NCBI RefSeq assembly: GCF_047495875.1 | Contig: NC_092461.1 | Span: 94,246,431 to 94,310,430, forward strand | Source: Pithys albifrons albifrons | Taxonomy: Eukaryota > Chordata > Aves > Passeriformes > Thamnophilidae | DNA length: 64,000 bases | Reading direction: 5' to 3' | Part shown: piece after piece, positions 1 through 13,755 of the stretch | How positions within the stretch are numbered: position 1 is the stretch's first letter | Layout of the letters: each line of letters begins with the position of its first letter | Notes under the pieces: model-generated | What the model was told of the DNA's origin: nothing | The model's input: the letters and a program-made list of their open reading frames with translations, nothing else | The model's database searches: none | Made by a program: the position numbers and the translations under genes

Positions 1-1190
1 AAATTCTGCGACTATGCTTCAGAAGTGTCCTTCTCTTTACCTCATTGTCTGAATCTTACAGATAAGTACATAAAACTTCCAAGAACTGTGTGATGATCCC
101 TGTAGGGAAATAGAACCCTTTATGCTAAAACTTTTGAAATGAAGTTAAAATGTTTTGGCTTTTTTCCTTTTGCTGCTCTTTTATTAAGAAAAGAGACATA
201 ACCTAGGGATTTTTAGGGGGGGTTGTTTGTTTTTTTGTGGCTTTTTAGAGTTGTTTTGTTTTGTTTTAATTTTTACATTTCAGTACCTTACTATGGCAGC
301 TGTTGGTTTCACATAACAATTGAAATCTGTGTTTCTACTTTTTGTTTCTTCCAATTTTGCTACAGCTAAATTTCATTAACACTTTAGGAAATGTGAACAT
401 TTTCCACCCATCTGCTACATGGCTTTTAAAATCCACTTTGATTTAGCAAATCTGGAAACAGCTGGCAAAAATGATTTTTATTAAGTTCCTCAGTTTCATA
501 TTTGCAAGATATGTGACTTTTGTATTGTTTCTTATGGTCTGTAATTGGTTTCTATTTCTCAACTGTACAATTTCTTTCTAAATGCTAATCGACCAGGTGG
601 TCAGATGTTTAGTTATCATTCTTCACATTGACCAGTTTAATGTTTCTCAGTTTTAATGTCCAGAGCAGATGATTCAAAGTGTTCTTAAAAACTGTAGGAA
701 TGATTATTTAGTTTTCAGTCACTACTACTTTCTTCTAATTCTTAAGCTGATTGTAATGATTAAATCACCTAAAAAATAACATGAAAAACAGGTTCCCTGC
801 CCCGTGTGCCTGTATGCAAAAATACTGATTTTTGCAGGCTTTGATCTACCATCAGAATAGTAGAATGGATGATAGAGACTGGTTTATGGCTGCCTCACTA
901 GCTCTTTTTGCTTATTTTTGTATGGGAAAGCCTATATGCACTACTCATCCACTTTCAGCTTACTCCAGTTCTACAACAGGAGGTATTCTGCAGCCACCAG
1001 AAGCCACTACTTTGTTTCTGCACTGACAAGCCCATGATTCTGGTCTTTCAGAGTTGCAAAAGATATGTCTCGGTGTGTGAAGCTATTAACAGAGAAAAAT
1101 TATGTTTTTGAGACATATTCTTTGATCTGTTACATCTGCTAAGGGTTATACTGTGGCAGCAGAATTTAAGGTGTGAAAGCAGATTCCTGA
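1..1190. other. AT-rich non-coding stretch, no gene seen
   Basis: No recognisable exon, RNA gene or transposon was found on either strand. Two overlapping open frames at 832-1111 are short, in different frames, and show no domain or codon-level sign of selection. The sequence is T-rich with small homopolymer runs (around 220-265). Confidence 0.6.
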
Positions 1191-1236
1191 AATAATAGTA
1201 GTAGTAGTAGTAGTAGTAATAGTAATAATAATAGTA

Positions 1237-1280
<44 letters not shown>

Positions 1281-1324
1281 CATAATCATAATCATAATAA
1301 AGTGGTGTTGATGATGATGATGAT
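1191..1324. repeat. Compound trinucleotide microsatellite (TAG/TAA, then TGA)
   Basis: The tract starts as a TAG run, passes through interrupted TAA/TAG into a long TAA run, then CATAAT-type degenerate units, and ends as four to five TGA units. The change of unit along one array is typical of an old microsatellite that has accumulated point substitutions which were then re-amplified. Confidence 0.95.
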
Positions 1325-4300
1325 CAACCCAAACTCTTTCATATCACTTGCCAACTGAGCTGCATACAGCTGTAGTAAAGTAGCATCACTGAGATGCTCT
1401 GTATCAACCCATACCTGATGGGTTTTTTCAGCTCTATGAAAATAGTACAAGCTGTTATTTTGGGAGTATGCAACTGAGGATCAGATGTCCACAGAGCAGT
1501 GCCAGGGTATCAAATACCAAAGGTAAAGCTTGAGTTACCCATACTAAACAAATTTCATCATTGCTTTATTTAGATAATTTAAACTTAAATATTGGGCTCT
1601 ATGTTTTCTTTTTATTTTTCCATGACCTGACACATAAAATGTATTTCTGCCACCTTCTTACAAACTAAATTTGTGATTGGTTTCAGAAGATATGTGAGTT
1701 CCAGGAGGCAATAAAAACCCAACAAACCCCCATACTATCAGTCTTATCATTTGAACAAACACATATACAACAAAAATTTGTCATCATATTGTGGTAGTGG
1801 TGTACGCATCATCTTCATGCTCTACCTATTCCCAGAGATTCTTTCCTTATCCCCAGTAGATGCCATTGTCATGAACTGAGTCAAAGACTTCCAAGACATT
1901 TGGGAATCCAGATCATACAGATAAATCTTCACTGACTTTCTGCGGATGAGGTTAATATCTTGGAAATGAGAAAATATCTTTGTTCCAAAATATCCTCTGA
2001 AAAATGTCACTAGACACTCTGGCACAAAAGGTTGACTAATTTGAGTGATGTTTACAAATAAAAGATCGAAAGACTGAGTAATGTCAGACCATAGGACATG
2101 TTTTGCAATATTTCTAAATAGAACACTTATAAACAGTCACAACTTTAGCTATTGGAAAAGTTCCACATAGACACTAAAACCTCCCTTTACTCCAATAAAC
2201 TTGAAACCTCAGATTCTATTGGAGTTTTCAAATAATAAGAATAAATTCTATTGAGATAGTATTTATGTAACCTATACAGTGGTGTTCTATTATTTCTGTG
2301 CTCAAATTATGCACATATGATGGATGTGCATTTTCAATGCCTTTAGTCGTTAAACAGTATGATTTAGACAGTTAATACAAATTGCTAAACATTCATGGAC
2401 ACATCTGTCAACTCGTATTCATCTCTTTTTGTGTAAGTTTTAATACTCTGAAATGTACCAGTTAAAATTTCATTCACACAAAGCTGTATGGTGTGGATTT
2501 TTAATAGGCTAAGTTAGACATACTACGCCATTTAGTAACATAATGAACTGGAAATACATTTTTCATGAAAAGCTTCATTTAGCATTTAGTTGTTGACTAA
2601 ATGATGACTAATGGTTGAAAAAAGGTTGTGTGCATTTCACTCTGCTATTGTCAGTAAGGCAAGTAGCTTAACCCTGTGAATTACAAAAGAAACACAGTCA
2701 CAGAATGTAAAACTGGGTTAGCCAGTACAAGTTTAAAAGCACAGCTTTAACTTTCCATGCAATCTAGGTAATAAGGAGTATCTCTGTTATTAAGAAGAGT
2801 AGCAAAGAGATGACTTGTGAGGGGATGTATTTAGAATACTTTAGAAGATGTACTTAATTACACTAATCATTTAATACTATCAGCTCTTAAATTTATCTTG
2901 TCTTTATGTGCATGACAGAAGCCCAACTGAGATTAGCAGATGACAATATGAAACAAACCTCATATTTCCAAAACCAGAAAAAGACTTCCCTGTTCAGGTT
3001 ACTGAATACAGGCACTAAGGAGTGCAGAGAGTAGGAAGTAATCAAAAGCAGTCACACACCTCACAGCTTCTTACTCAGGTTCCCCTCTCCTCCGTCAGCT
3101 TCTCGTACTCTCCTGAAAAAGCAGAAGTAGCAGCAAGCAGTGTGTGATCAGACACTGCTCGCCTCCACCCCATGCAGACCAGTAGTGGTGCTCCTTTTGA
3201 CAACCAACTCCAGCATAAGCATAGGGGTACCACTGAGGGCAAAGACACCTCACCAAGCTGAGATATATCCAGATATCTCTGAAAGCAATTAAGGTGCTCT
3301 TGAAACACAACATGCTTGGTGATAGTCTAGGTAAGTGAGCCAAATGTGGAATTACCTGAATAAGCCCTTCTTAAAGAATAACCCAGCTTTCTTTTTTCAC
3401 GCCCTTTCACAATGCAAAGGTCATTTATATTCATCGCAAGGATTAAAACCACGGTCCTGAGTATCTTACCCTCTCATTACCTTGAGAGTTATGTCTAAGC
3501 AAGCAACACCAAACTACTATTCAACCACTACTCAAACTACTACCAAAATACTATTCAGAGTCAAGTCTGTTGCTCAGAAACTGGACACACAAGCAATCCT
3601 CACTCACTATTTATGAGATGTATGAGAAAGGATGCAAGAAGCCTGGTAATTTGGAGTAAGAAATCTAAGTTTGTCTTGCTGTGACAAATCTTAGCCAAAA
3701 TCCTTTACCATTTTACAGAGATAGCAACTCATCAGTGTTCCTTCATGATTTTATTCAGCTTCCTAATTCATTCCATGTCATTCTTGGATCTCTTTCTAGA
3801 CCATTCAGTTGAAAGCTGGATCAAAGGATGGACCAGGATGGCTGGGAAAGGCAAAAGCAGAGCAAACAATACTGAGTTTGTGATTGTTTTACTGGTATCA
3901 CTGGTACCTTTTACTACATACTCAAGCAATTGTACACTTTTTTTTGTTTGTTTTTACTCAGACACAAAGATAAAGTACAAGACATCAGAAAATAAAGAAT
4001 AGGAATTATATGCTACAGTAATATTTACCCAAACTTCACAGACCAACAAAGTAGTTGGAGTCATCATTCATTATTCTTGTCACAGGTTGAAGCCCACACA
4101 AAAGTGAAATCTAAACTACATCTGTCCAGTTCTGATTGAATTAATTCCATATAGAACAGAAAACAAGGAAGCAAACAAATTAATTTTGCTATAAAAGTAT
4201 TTTCAGTTTCAAACCCTTATAGCAAGGTTGGTAAAAGTTATCAAGGATGATAAAAAAGGGTGACTGACCTAGATAGGGAGAAAGTCAAAGAAAAATGGGC

Positions 4301-5524
4301 AATCTTGCTATTTCCTTAGATATGGAGAAAGGCAATATTGGTGACTTGTGCCAACAATCTAATATAGAAAGGAAGACGCAGTGACAAAAGAAGCACTTCA
4401 GATGTACAGTAGGAACTCACTCCCTTCATGGACCTCCAGGAACAGGCTGGGGCTGAGTCTGAGATGGAAGCATATAGGTCACCAGCTAGGATTTGGACAC
4501 ACTGAACAGTTGGAGGGTTCACTTCCTCTGGGTCCCTGGCACTCATCTAAACAGGCTGGGAGACTGATCCTTGAGAGGTGGGACTGGGTGGTCTACAGGT
4601 GTTGCAAAACAGAAATCATTCTTACCCACTAGTCACACACCAATTATGTCTAATGTGTTATATCACTGAGTGATGCACTGCTGGTCTTTTAGTTATGCCA
4701 CTATAAATTCCCCAGAAGATTTTCTATGACCAGAAATGCCAGTTTCTTATGGATTGCGTGATGCCTTTTACATATAAATTTTGAAAGAGTGCACTGAAGA
4801 CTTCTAGAACATAAATAACTTGAAAAAGAGTAAGAGGTTAAATACCATTTCTGGCAAAATGTTCATGGAACAGGAGCAAACTTTAGGAGAAGACTACAGT
4901 TGTTTTTCAGGGAAAATTATGGCAATGTTAAATATAATAAATTTTTCAGGATTTATGGAAACAGGTGATAGAAAATAGCTGCATTTTTTTTCCTACAGAT
5001 TGTCAGCAAGTTTAAACCAAATTGTTTCTAAGAATTATAATTTATAATTTAAAATTTCTCAATGTATTTTACCCACACCAAAGCATACTAGAAGCTCAAT
5101 GCAAAATCATGATAATGAGAACAGTCTACCTTACCACTTGTTACAAATCATACCTCCTAAATGATACAAGCAGACCTAAGCAAACACAGAAAATCCTGTA
5201 ATCCAAAAATATAACGCTCCCCTTAAAAAGAAAAACAAAACAAAAAAAAAAAACATGCCCCCCTCTCAAAGTCAAAGGAATTAAATTTACCATTTTAAAA
5301 ATCCTTTTAAATCACAATTAAGGAAAGAAAGGAAATGCATCTGTATTATGCAGCTTTTGTGATAACTCAGACATGGTGACGGCATACAGAAATTCTGTCT
5401 TTGAAGCAAGATACTGGCTCCAATACAAGAACACAACCAGAAACAAACAACTCAGAAAATACCATATTTAGGAAGTTATCAATACTGACAGTTAAGTAGA
5501 TAAGGAATGGGTTGGAAAGTTAGT
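1325..5524. other. Unique-looking non-coding DNA, no gene seen
   Basis: No recognisable exon, RNA gene or repeat family was found here. Slightly GC-richer patches at about 3060-3330 and 4380-4620 contain short open frames of 75-85 codons on both strands, with no family resemblance and no supporting splice structure. An A-rich run with a following C-run lies at about 5225-5262. Confidence 0.55.
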
Positions 5525-6520
5525 ATTGGTCAACAGCTCAGAGCCCTAATGGACTTCAGTGACAAGTGGTGTTCCTCTGTGGTCTGTATCAGGATCATTA
5601 CTTTATAATGGCTTCATCAATGATACAATGAGATAAACTAACCTTCAGCAAGTTTCCCAATAACACCAAGCTGAGTGGTGTGGTTGACACACCTGAAGGG
5701 CAGGATGTCATCCAGAGAGACCTCAACGGGCTTGAGAAGTAGGCCTGTGGGAATCTCATGAGGATTAGCAAGACCAAGTGTAAGGTGCTCAAGGGTTGGA
5801 ATAACCCCTGGTATCAATACAAGCTGGGGGATGAGCAGATCAGGAGCAGCCTGGCCAAGAAGGGCTGTGGGGGTGCTGATGGTTGAAGGGCAGGACATGA
5901 ACTGGAATTGTGCACTTGCAGCCCAGAAATCCAAATGTATCCTGTCCTGCATCAAAAGCACTGTGGCCACCACGTCAAGGGAGATGATTCTGCCCCTCTA
6001 CTCTGCTCTGGTGAGACCCCATCTGGAGTACTGCATCCAGCTCTGGGGCCTCCAACATTAGAAAGACATGGACCTGTTGGAGCGAGTCCAGAGGATTAGA
6101 AGGATGGAGAACCTCTCCTGTAAGGAAAGACGAAGAATATTGGGACTGTTGAGTCTGAAAAAGAGAAGGCTTTCAGGTGACATAAATATGGCCCTACAGT
6201 GCCTGAAGGAAGCTTACAAGAAAGATGGAGAGAGGTTATTTACAAGAACATGCAATGACAGGACAAAGGGAAATGGTTTTCAACTGTAAGAAAGTAGGTT
6301 TAGATTAGCTATTAGGTAGAAATTCTTTACTGTGAAGATGGTGAGACACTGAAACAACTTGCCCAGAGGAGTTGTAAATGCCCCATGCCTAGAAGTGTTG
6401 AAGGAGAGGATGGATGAAGCCTTAAGCAACTTGGTCCAGTGAAAGGTGTCCTTGTCCATTGCAGGGGTGCTGGAACTAGATGATCTTTAACTGCTTGGAA
6501 TCATTCTATGATTCTGTGAG
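5525..6520 (+). mobile_element. CR1 LINE, 5'-truncated copy with ORF2 C-terminal part and 3' end
   Basis: This is the longest CR1 retrotransposon copy in the window. Around 5590-5790 it matches the characteristic CR1 text for the segment after the reverse-transcriptase core ('aatgataca', 'cagcaagtttcccaataaca', 'gagagacctcaacggg'). At 5980-6058 the plus frame still reads [19 protein letters not shown], a hallmark of the CR1 ORF2 C-terminus. The 3' part continues through the usual untranslated tail and ends with 'gaactagatgatctt' and an ATTCTATGATTCTGTGA octamer end near 6500-6520. Stops and frame breaks run throughout, so it is dead. The 5' edge is approximate because the copy fades into unique sequence. 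No clear target duplication was seen, as is usual for CR1. Confidence 0.93.
5831..6061 (+). pseudogene. CR1 ORF2 C-terminal remnant
   Basis: This open frame of 76 codons lies inside the CR1 copy. From about residue 24 it follows the CR1 ORF2 product: a QDMNW...LAAQKSK segment, then a [19 protein letters not shown] segment near the end. This region lies C-terminal to the reverse-transcriptase palm domain of the LINE protein. The first roughly 20 residues read out of the element's frame and are probably not native. The frame stops right after LWGLQH, where intact elements continue, so it is a broken fragment with no expected function. Confidence 0.85.
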
Positions 6521-9500
6521 TCTATTAAAACAATTGTCAGGGGGGAGGGTTGTGAGATTTTACTTCATCCAAGGACAATGTAAGACAAGACGACACGTAT
6601 CAGTGTTAAATCTACATATTAGATTGAGGTGTGGTATAGGAGCCTTACATGTATATTTGTTCTTCTGGTTTACTGCAAATGATTGGCATAGTCATTCCTG
6701 GACAAGACTGGTACAGGGGCACACACACCACTTTTCTCACCGCCAAATGCAAGCTAAACACTGATATAGAATTCAAAAAAGGTTTCTGACATTCCTCGTT
6801 GTATGTATGTGTCTCTTCCTTTGATTAGACACAGTCATTGGGCAGAATAGCTCCTCCTATTCTCCAAGATGAATTGTGATTGTCCTGTAAGGCTTATGAA
6901 GCAGCTCCAGTTCATCCCTCAGTGCTACCAAACACAACCTCATGCAGTGAATACATTTATGAAAGGTTTCCAAGCCTGGCAACCAAACAGTAAAAAATCA
7001 ATCTAACCCACAATCTCCATTAAATAAATAAATTAAGTTTAAATGGCATTGTTTTAAAGTCTGTACAATGATATTTTTGTGAGCTGTGAATGCCAGTCTC
7101 ATACCACAGAGAGTTAGCTTTGCAGAACAATGAGATAAGCCAGCTCTCTCTGAGGTTACAAAGGGTATAGCAATGCTTATATTCTCTCAGAATACCAGGA
7201 ATTCCAGGAGCCAGAAGGCAGAAGCTTTCTATAAAGCTGTCCAAGAGAAGAAATGCAGGGCCTTGGAGCATCATTAAGCAAATAACTGCTTCTGTGTGAC
7301 ATTCCTCACCAAAGAATGTGTTATGTCTTATGAATTCAAAACATGCAATTAAAAAAATACATTCCCCCTTCTCTTGGTCCCCAAATAAAGTAATCCAAAA
7401 GTCATCACTTTGACTTGTTGGCTGCGCTAGCTAGCACAGACATCAAATATTCAGCTGGGATCCTGTCTGAGCACAAATGCTTTAAGCTGCACTTATGTCA
7501 ACTAACATAAGAAAAAACCCACCTCTTCATATCTACTATATACAAATTTACAAATAATTCTCTGACAGTTATTAAAAGAAGATTATACATCAAACCACCT
7601 TCTACTCTGTGTTTTGTATGTTTCCAGCTAAAAATAAAGGACAAACATCTCATTGGGTGTTTGCTGCATTACAGACATCTAATATGCATCATTTGTGGAA
7701 TATGCATGAAATGGACCAAAATAAATGCCTTCATCTTAACTTTTTAAACTTTAAATCTAATTGGACAGTTGCTTACAAATTGTTATTTATCCTTCTCTGT
7801 TTAAAACATGCTTTGATTATAAGGACTGCATGTTATCAACTATTCAGCATCATGCCCGAGTTAATTCCCTTGTTATGGTCTTTACAGCAGGGTATAAGAA
7901 ACCCTTTAAAGAACAAGATCCTACTGCCTTAGGAATTGTACAAACAAACGAGGTCTATGGTATAAAAAAGTGAACAAAGACAAGAGGCACAACAAGATTA
8001 AGTGATCTTTAGCAGAGCATCAGAACAGATTGCTGGCAGATAGGTGGACACAACTCAGTGAATTCCAGTTTATGGTCAGGCCCATTGGGTTCATATTAGC
8101 AAAACTTGGAGGTAAGAAAAAGCCTGAAATTATATAGAAGCTCACTCAAAAATCTTAACTAAGAATCAAACTGACTGTCCTTTTGTACAGCTTCCAGTGG
8201 GACTAAACCTCTGTACCTATCAGCTGATGGCAGTGCATCAGATAGTTTTCTTCATTTGGAACCTTCTTGCCAGAAGCTTCAGCACACAAATCAAAATGTA
8301 ATGTGTGTGATACTTCAATGCAATTGGTTTGTTGGACCTTCAACAGGCTCTCAAAAGTTTAAGTGAATCTTGACTGTGAAATGATGTCAGGTCTTGAAAG
8401 AACTGAGATAAAATGGATTGAATTTCCAAATTTCTTCTTCCTGTCTCACAGGAGGGAAAAACATATCTTCTAATATAGAAGTTATGCACTTCAATCAATA
8501 AAATATTCTTTTTATCAAGAGCAAGATGGAAAATATTATATTAAATATACCCCTGTGGCAAATTATTGACCTTGGCCTACATGCACTGCATTTGCAAAAA
8601 TTAGTGCCGCTGCATCTATAGAACTCTCCAGAGAATCTGACCTGAACCATCGTTTTTCGACCTATCTCAGGTTCAAAGTCAAAGATATTTGCTTAATTTG
8701 CCAACTTCTGATGGCATTTGGAATACCACCACTTGAATATCACCTGTCACTTGAGATTTACAGAGTGTATTGCACGTTGTCTCAGGACCAAACAAAAGTA
8801 ACATATTGAGACATCCTCCTTTAGTTATTATTATATCACATAATTATTTTTTAAAAGGATACCTTTTATTTGGTAGTCTAGGTATCATAAAACACTTTTC
8901 AAATGAGAAGCAAGTAATGCAACCCCTCAAAATCAAAGGGCTGTAATAAACTATTCAGATGTTGGCATTTGTTCACCATATTCTTGCTACTTCAACTGAC
9001 AGAGAATTTAATTAAAATATAGTGTCCTTATAGAAAAAAAAAAGAATGAAAGTGTCAATTAAATTGTTTTAGTGAATAATTTGGTCATATCTCCTTCAAT
9101 CTAATGAGCAATAAAAGAGAATTTTTGCTTGTATTTGAAATCTTTATTCAATTACATATACAAATACAATCCAGATGTCTCTGCACAATACTTTATGCAT
9201 ATGTTGAATAGCTTGTTTGTTCTTTTTGTTTACTTACTAAATAAAGAGAAATAGTGCTGTCTTTTACTTATTTTTGCCTTTTGTTTTGGCAATGAGCACT
9301 GTGTTAACTAACACCTGATATACAGCTTACTGACTTCTGTAACATTTCACTGAGAGGAACCATTATTCCTGTTTGGCATTATTGTCAGAAGACCTACCTC
9401 AGACTCTGTATTTCTGTAGTTTTATCTTCAGCAGATGATATGTTGTGTTCTGCTTCTATTCTGAAAAAAATACCATTGTTATAGTCAATAAAACTGGTGA

Positions 9501-12500
9501 AATTTAAGGGACTGTTCTATAATTACACTATTTTTCTGTAGCATACCATTCAATGGCTGGCTTTAATCAAATACCCAAGGCAATTATAATATGCATTTGA
9601 GATTACTCTGAAAACAAAGATTATCCTTTATATTAATAATTTATACCAAATATTACACATACACACAAATGTGTTTTGTTGAGAGCTCTGTTACTTTACC
9701 TCTTTGTAAGTTTTTTTTCTGCTTCTACAAATCCAGAGTAAATCATTACTATTTAAGAGTGGATTACAAAATTTGTGATGGAAGAAAAAATGCACACAGC
9801 TACTGCTGTTTGGTTTTTGGATTTTTTTGTTTTTCTGATGCATTAGCAGTATTAAAAATGCAGTAAAAAATTCTTTACTTGAGCTGGTGTGAATGGTCAA
9901 ATAATTTTGTGTCACTGAAAGTTCATATTAAACTAGTCTTAAGGTGTTAAGTGCATTAATCTGTTGAATTTAAGAATTCAGAAACATTTAAAATTATCAT
10001 ATAATTACCTTATCAGAAAAGATATTAACTTTTTCTCTACTTCAGAATTCAAAAAAACATGCCACAGTAAGTCCTCAATTTAACCTCTCAGCAAAGAAAG
10101 TTGGTGCAAAATACTCACTTTTTGTTCATGTTAAAAATCCTTCAACACTTTAGTGAAAAGCTGCCTCTTTCCACAAGGAGGGCCTTATATACCAGAATAG
10201 TAAACATAGCATATAAAATTCCCATTGTGACTCTCAAGAAAATTTAGCTAAAGTGTTGAGAACAAAAGGTTGTGAGAAAATTATATATATACATATATAT
10301 AAAGCTTAATATTAAAAATAAAGAAGTTGTTATTAAAAATGTTGCCAAGGCTGCTACTACAAATATATAGCCATTCTATGCAGTTTTACTTTTTGTCATT
10401 CATCTCAGGTATTTCCATCTGGTCCGAGCTAGCTTTACACCAGGGCTTGCCTGCAACTCCTGCCAGCTGATGCTGGCAGTAGAGTAACACTTGTACAGCA
10501 CTGGGAAAAAACAGGACATGTTTTACACAACAGAACAAACTCAGTATAGCAATGGATGTAGGAATTGGAGTCTAACCCTGGAAAGAATTGAGTAGAACAC
10601 CAGATTAAACAGTAAGTCAGCTTTAAAACAAGTCTAAAAATACCCTGAAAGACAAACAAATTAAAGAGTTCTTTTTACACTTGAATCCAATCTCTAACCT
10701 TTGTTTTTTTGTAGCTCATCTAAGGATGCTGGGATAAAAATTAGTTAGCAAGCATGATTTTTTTTCAGTCTTCAAGTAAAAAAGAAATTGCTTAGCCAAA
10801 AAATTGCTGCCATTTTCTTTCTCACTTAAGTTAACTTTTTAATTATTAAATGCTTTAATCTATTCCTCAGTAATTTTTAATGCCCATTTTACCCCTAAAA
10901 ATCCTGCCATGTTACAAGATTTTACTTCAAAGTGTCATCAAATTCTTTCCTATTGGCATTTTAAAACATAAATATTTTTTGTGGCCTTCCTATTCCTATA
11001 TTTGTTGGGGTTTTTTGTACTGTGGGTTTTTTTCTTTCTGCTGCAAACTTGAATTTTCGAGTCGTCCAGTTGTCCTATTAATTGTCACAAAAACAGTTTT
11101 GGAAAATTGCACTGATAGCAGAAAAAAATATCTCCAACTCTGCAGGGTGTTGAACATACAAACTGTCATTGCATTTTTTTGGTGAATGTTTTGTCTCCTC
11201 GTTTTCCTTCACAAAAAGACTTGGCAGAGACAGGAAGCTACAGTTCTGGATTAGCTGTGGGGCAGCTGGTTATTACTTGCTGCATGTCTTCTTTACTGTC
11301 TTATGAATAACCCTTTTATCCATTCCCCTTATCATGGAATTGTTGATGCAGGGTTTTAGTTGTAGCATTTAAATAGGAAGTCATCATCATGAGAAACAAC
11401 TACTGAAAGAGACACACTGTGACTTAAATACATAAAATTTAGAACCAACTAGGAACATTCAGCTTGGTGAAGGCAGCCTCAAGCTCACACAAATTCAAAC
11501 CTAAAAAAATGGAAACAACTTCAAGAAAGGAATCCATGTATTTTTCCCTACCGTTTTGTGGTAAACCGCTTCAATAATTAGATATTACAAACTTTTCCAT
11601 TCTATTTCAAAAAGCAAGAAATTCTCAAATTTCCAAGCTCACTATCTCAGCCTTCACAGCAACCTTAGGAATGTCAAAGTAGAATAAATTCCCATTTTCC
11701 TGGGTTGTGTGACAGTCAGGGATGTAAATCTGTTGCTGTAAGCATATGAAGTCAACATTAACACTTTGTATTAGTGTTGAATCTCAACCTGAGAAAACAG
11801 TCTCAGCACTGTTCACTGCTAGGTTACTTATGACTGAAAGCAAAAGATGATTTGAACATAAAAATGTCTATAGAAACTGATGATGGACAAGACCTAAGAG
11901 AGGATAAAAATAAATTCTCAACTCGAGCTCTTATATGAGAATAAATTTAAAAATTCTTATATGAGTGAATTTAAGGAAAAAAACCTTAAGCTGTAAATGT
12001 GTTCATTGTATTACTAGTAGTTTTGCATCTAAAAATAAAGGAGGATTTTCCTAAAAGACTTCTAAGAGAGAAACAACAAAAAATATTAATCTGGATTCAA
12101 GGCTGAAAGGTTTAATTCTTAGATGAATATAGTGAAAAAGACAGGAAACTCTATGCTAAGTTTCTGTAGCAAAAAGGTACAAATAATTTCCTACTTTTCA
12201 GACACTATTTCATTCTTCATGTCCCTGTATAAATACAGAGTAAAGGACTGCTCGCTAATATTGACTATTCTTTACATGACTGTCATACATTACTGGCATG
12301 CCAGAAATCTATACAATATCTTCTCTTTCAAAATTTCTATAGAACCCTGTATCCATCCATAAAAAAACAAACAAAAAAAAACAAAAACAAAAAAAAAAAC
12401 AACAAAGAAATTTGGCTTATCCTTCTTTACTGATGTATAATCAAGTCCTGGTCACATGATTACTGCTGCTAGATCTCCAGTACAAAATTATTTCTGATGG

Positions 12501-13104
12501 CTTGCCAGCATTTGTGCTATTCGTGTTGGATAACCTAAAGTTGAAATAAAGAGCTTATGTGATGCTGTTCTGGAGCTTTAAGAGGACTGAAAGTACCAGA
12601 AAGAGTCTGTTAGTGGAACAGCAACCCATGAATATTTTTAAACATACTTAAAACAGGTAGACCTTTTCATAGAGAATCAATATTCAGAGCCTGTGGCCTT
12701 AGATTTTTTTAATTCAGAACTCTGAGACTTAGAGGTAGATATAGTGTAGAGTTGAGCAATAGTTTCAGATGCCTGGCCTCTGCAGGCACAGTTGAGATGT
12801 TATGTTTTTGATCTCATAAAAAGTTCTCTGTTCTCAAAATCTCTGTTGTCTTCAATGGACAACAAAATTAGTAGCAAAAGGCAAGGAAATAAACACTAAA
12901 ATACCTAAATTTAGCAGATGGCAAAACTAAAGCCATAGAAGCAAAGAGACAGATGAGGAAACAATCTCACAGCACAGAAAGGGAAATAGTTGTGGTGTAG
13001 AGACTGATGAAATTTTTGTCTGTATACAGCCACCAGCTTCTGTCTTTCCTCTTTCAACAGGCCATTCAGCTGCTGATCTGTAGTAACTGGATAGTTCACA
13101 GGGT
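6521..13104. other. Unique-looking AT-rich DNA, no gene seen
   Basis: No host exon, RNA gene or recognisable transposon was found on either strand. Small low-complexity pieces include a TATATA tract near 10285-10302 and an A/C-rich tract at 12360-12410. The open frames here (up to 107 codons, 7609-7932) lack recognisable domains and lie in ordinary AT-rich sequence. Confidence 0.55.
12360..12410. repeat. A-rich (CAAA/CAAAA) low-complexity tract
   Basis: A run of A blocks separated by single C bases. No transposon body was recognised next to it on either side, so it is listed as simple sequence rather than as a retroposon tail. Confidence 0.85.
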
Positions 13105-13215
13105 AATTCAGGTTGAAAGAGATCTCAGGAGGCCTCTAGACCAAACTTCTACTCAAAGCACTTCAGCTGTGAGATCGTATCTGACTAATTTCTCAGGGCT
13201 TTAACAATTCTGGTC
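13105..13215 (-). mobile_element. CR1 LINE 3'-end fragment (minus strand)
   Basis: Read on the minus strand this matches the CR1 3' terminal region. On the plus strand it shows the reverse-complement hallmarks 'attcaggttgaaagagat', 'ctcaggaggcctctagacc', and 'agctgtgagatc ... ctcagggcttt'. It carries only about 110 bp of the tail and has many substitutions. The subtype, with the 'agctgtgagatc' block, differs from the neighbouring copy at 13316, so the two appear to be separate insertions. Confidence 0.8.
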
Positions 13216-13315
13216 TTATGTGTGTTGGGGAATAGAGATTACACAAACTTTTCATGCAGCCTTCTTCCTTAAAAAAAGCTTTTGCTTATATCCACCTGGA
13301 ACATACTTCTGCAGG

Positions 13316-13755
13316 TCACAGAACCACTAAGGTTGGAGGACACGTCTGGAAATCATCCAATCCAACATACCTGTTCAAAGCATGGTCAGCTAGAGCAGTT
13401 TGTCCAGGACTCATGTCCAGTTGGAATTCAAACATCTCCAAGGATGATTATTCAAATTCCACATTGTCCAAATGCTTTAGACAATCTGTTGCAGTGTTTG
13501 ACCACCTTCACCATAAAAAAGAAAAAAAGAAAAAAAAAGAAAAAGAAAAAGAAAACAAAAAGAGGTTTCTCATATGTTTAAATATAATTTTTTGTATTGT
13601 AATTTGTGGCTATTGCCTCTTGTCCTGTCACTGGGTAGCACTGCAAAAGGTGTGGCTTTGTCTTCTCTACTCTCCCCATTGCGTGTTTATATGTGCCTTC
13701 TTTCTCCAGACTGAACAGTCCCAGCTCTCTTAGTCTCTCCTCACATGTCAGCACA
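13316..13755 (-). mobile_element. CR1 LINE fragment (minus strand) with an A-rich expansion inside
   Basis: The plus strand shows the reverse complement of the CR1 tail in the expected order: 'tcacagaaccactaaggttgg', 'gtcagctagagcagtttgtccagg', 'acatctccaaggatgatt', 'tgttgcagtgtttgaccacc', then after the A-rich tract 'ttgcctcttgtcctgtcactggg', and finally 'ctgaacagtcccagctctct' with 'ctctcctcaca'. The alignment to CR1 continues on both sides of the A-rich block at 13515-13562, so that block is an insertion or expansion inside the element. The right edge is approximate. Confidence 0.93.
13515..13562. repeat. (AAAAG)n-like tract inside a CR1 copy
   Basis: This is a run of A blocks broken by single G bases. 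It replaces the short CR1 segment where intact copies have only a few A bases after the 'caccataaa' block. It most likely grew by slippage from that small A-rich seed. Confidence 0.9.

Noticed and set aside
7609..7932. 107-codon plus-strand frame as a possible exon
   Set aside because: No domain, no splice-site support, and it sits in ordinary AT-rich sequence.
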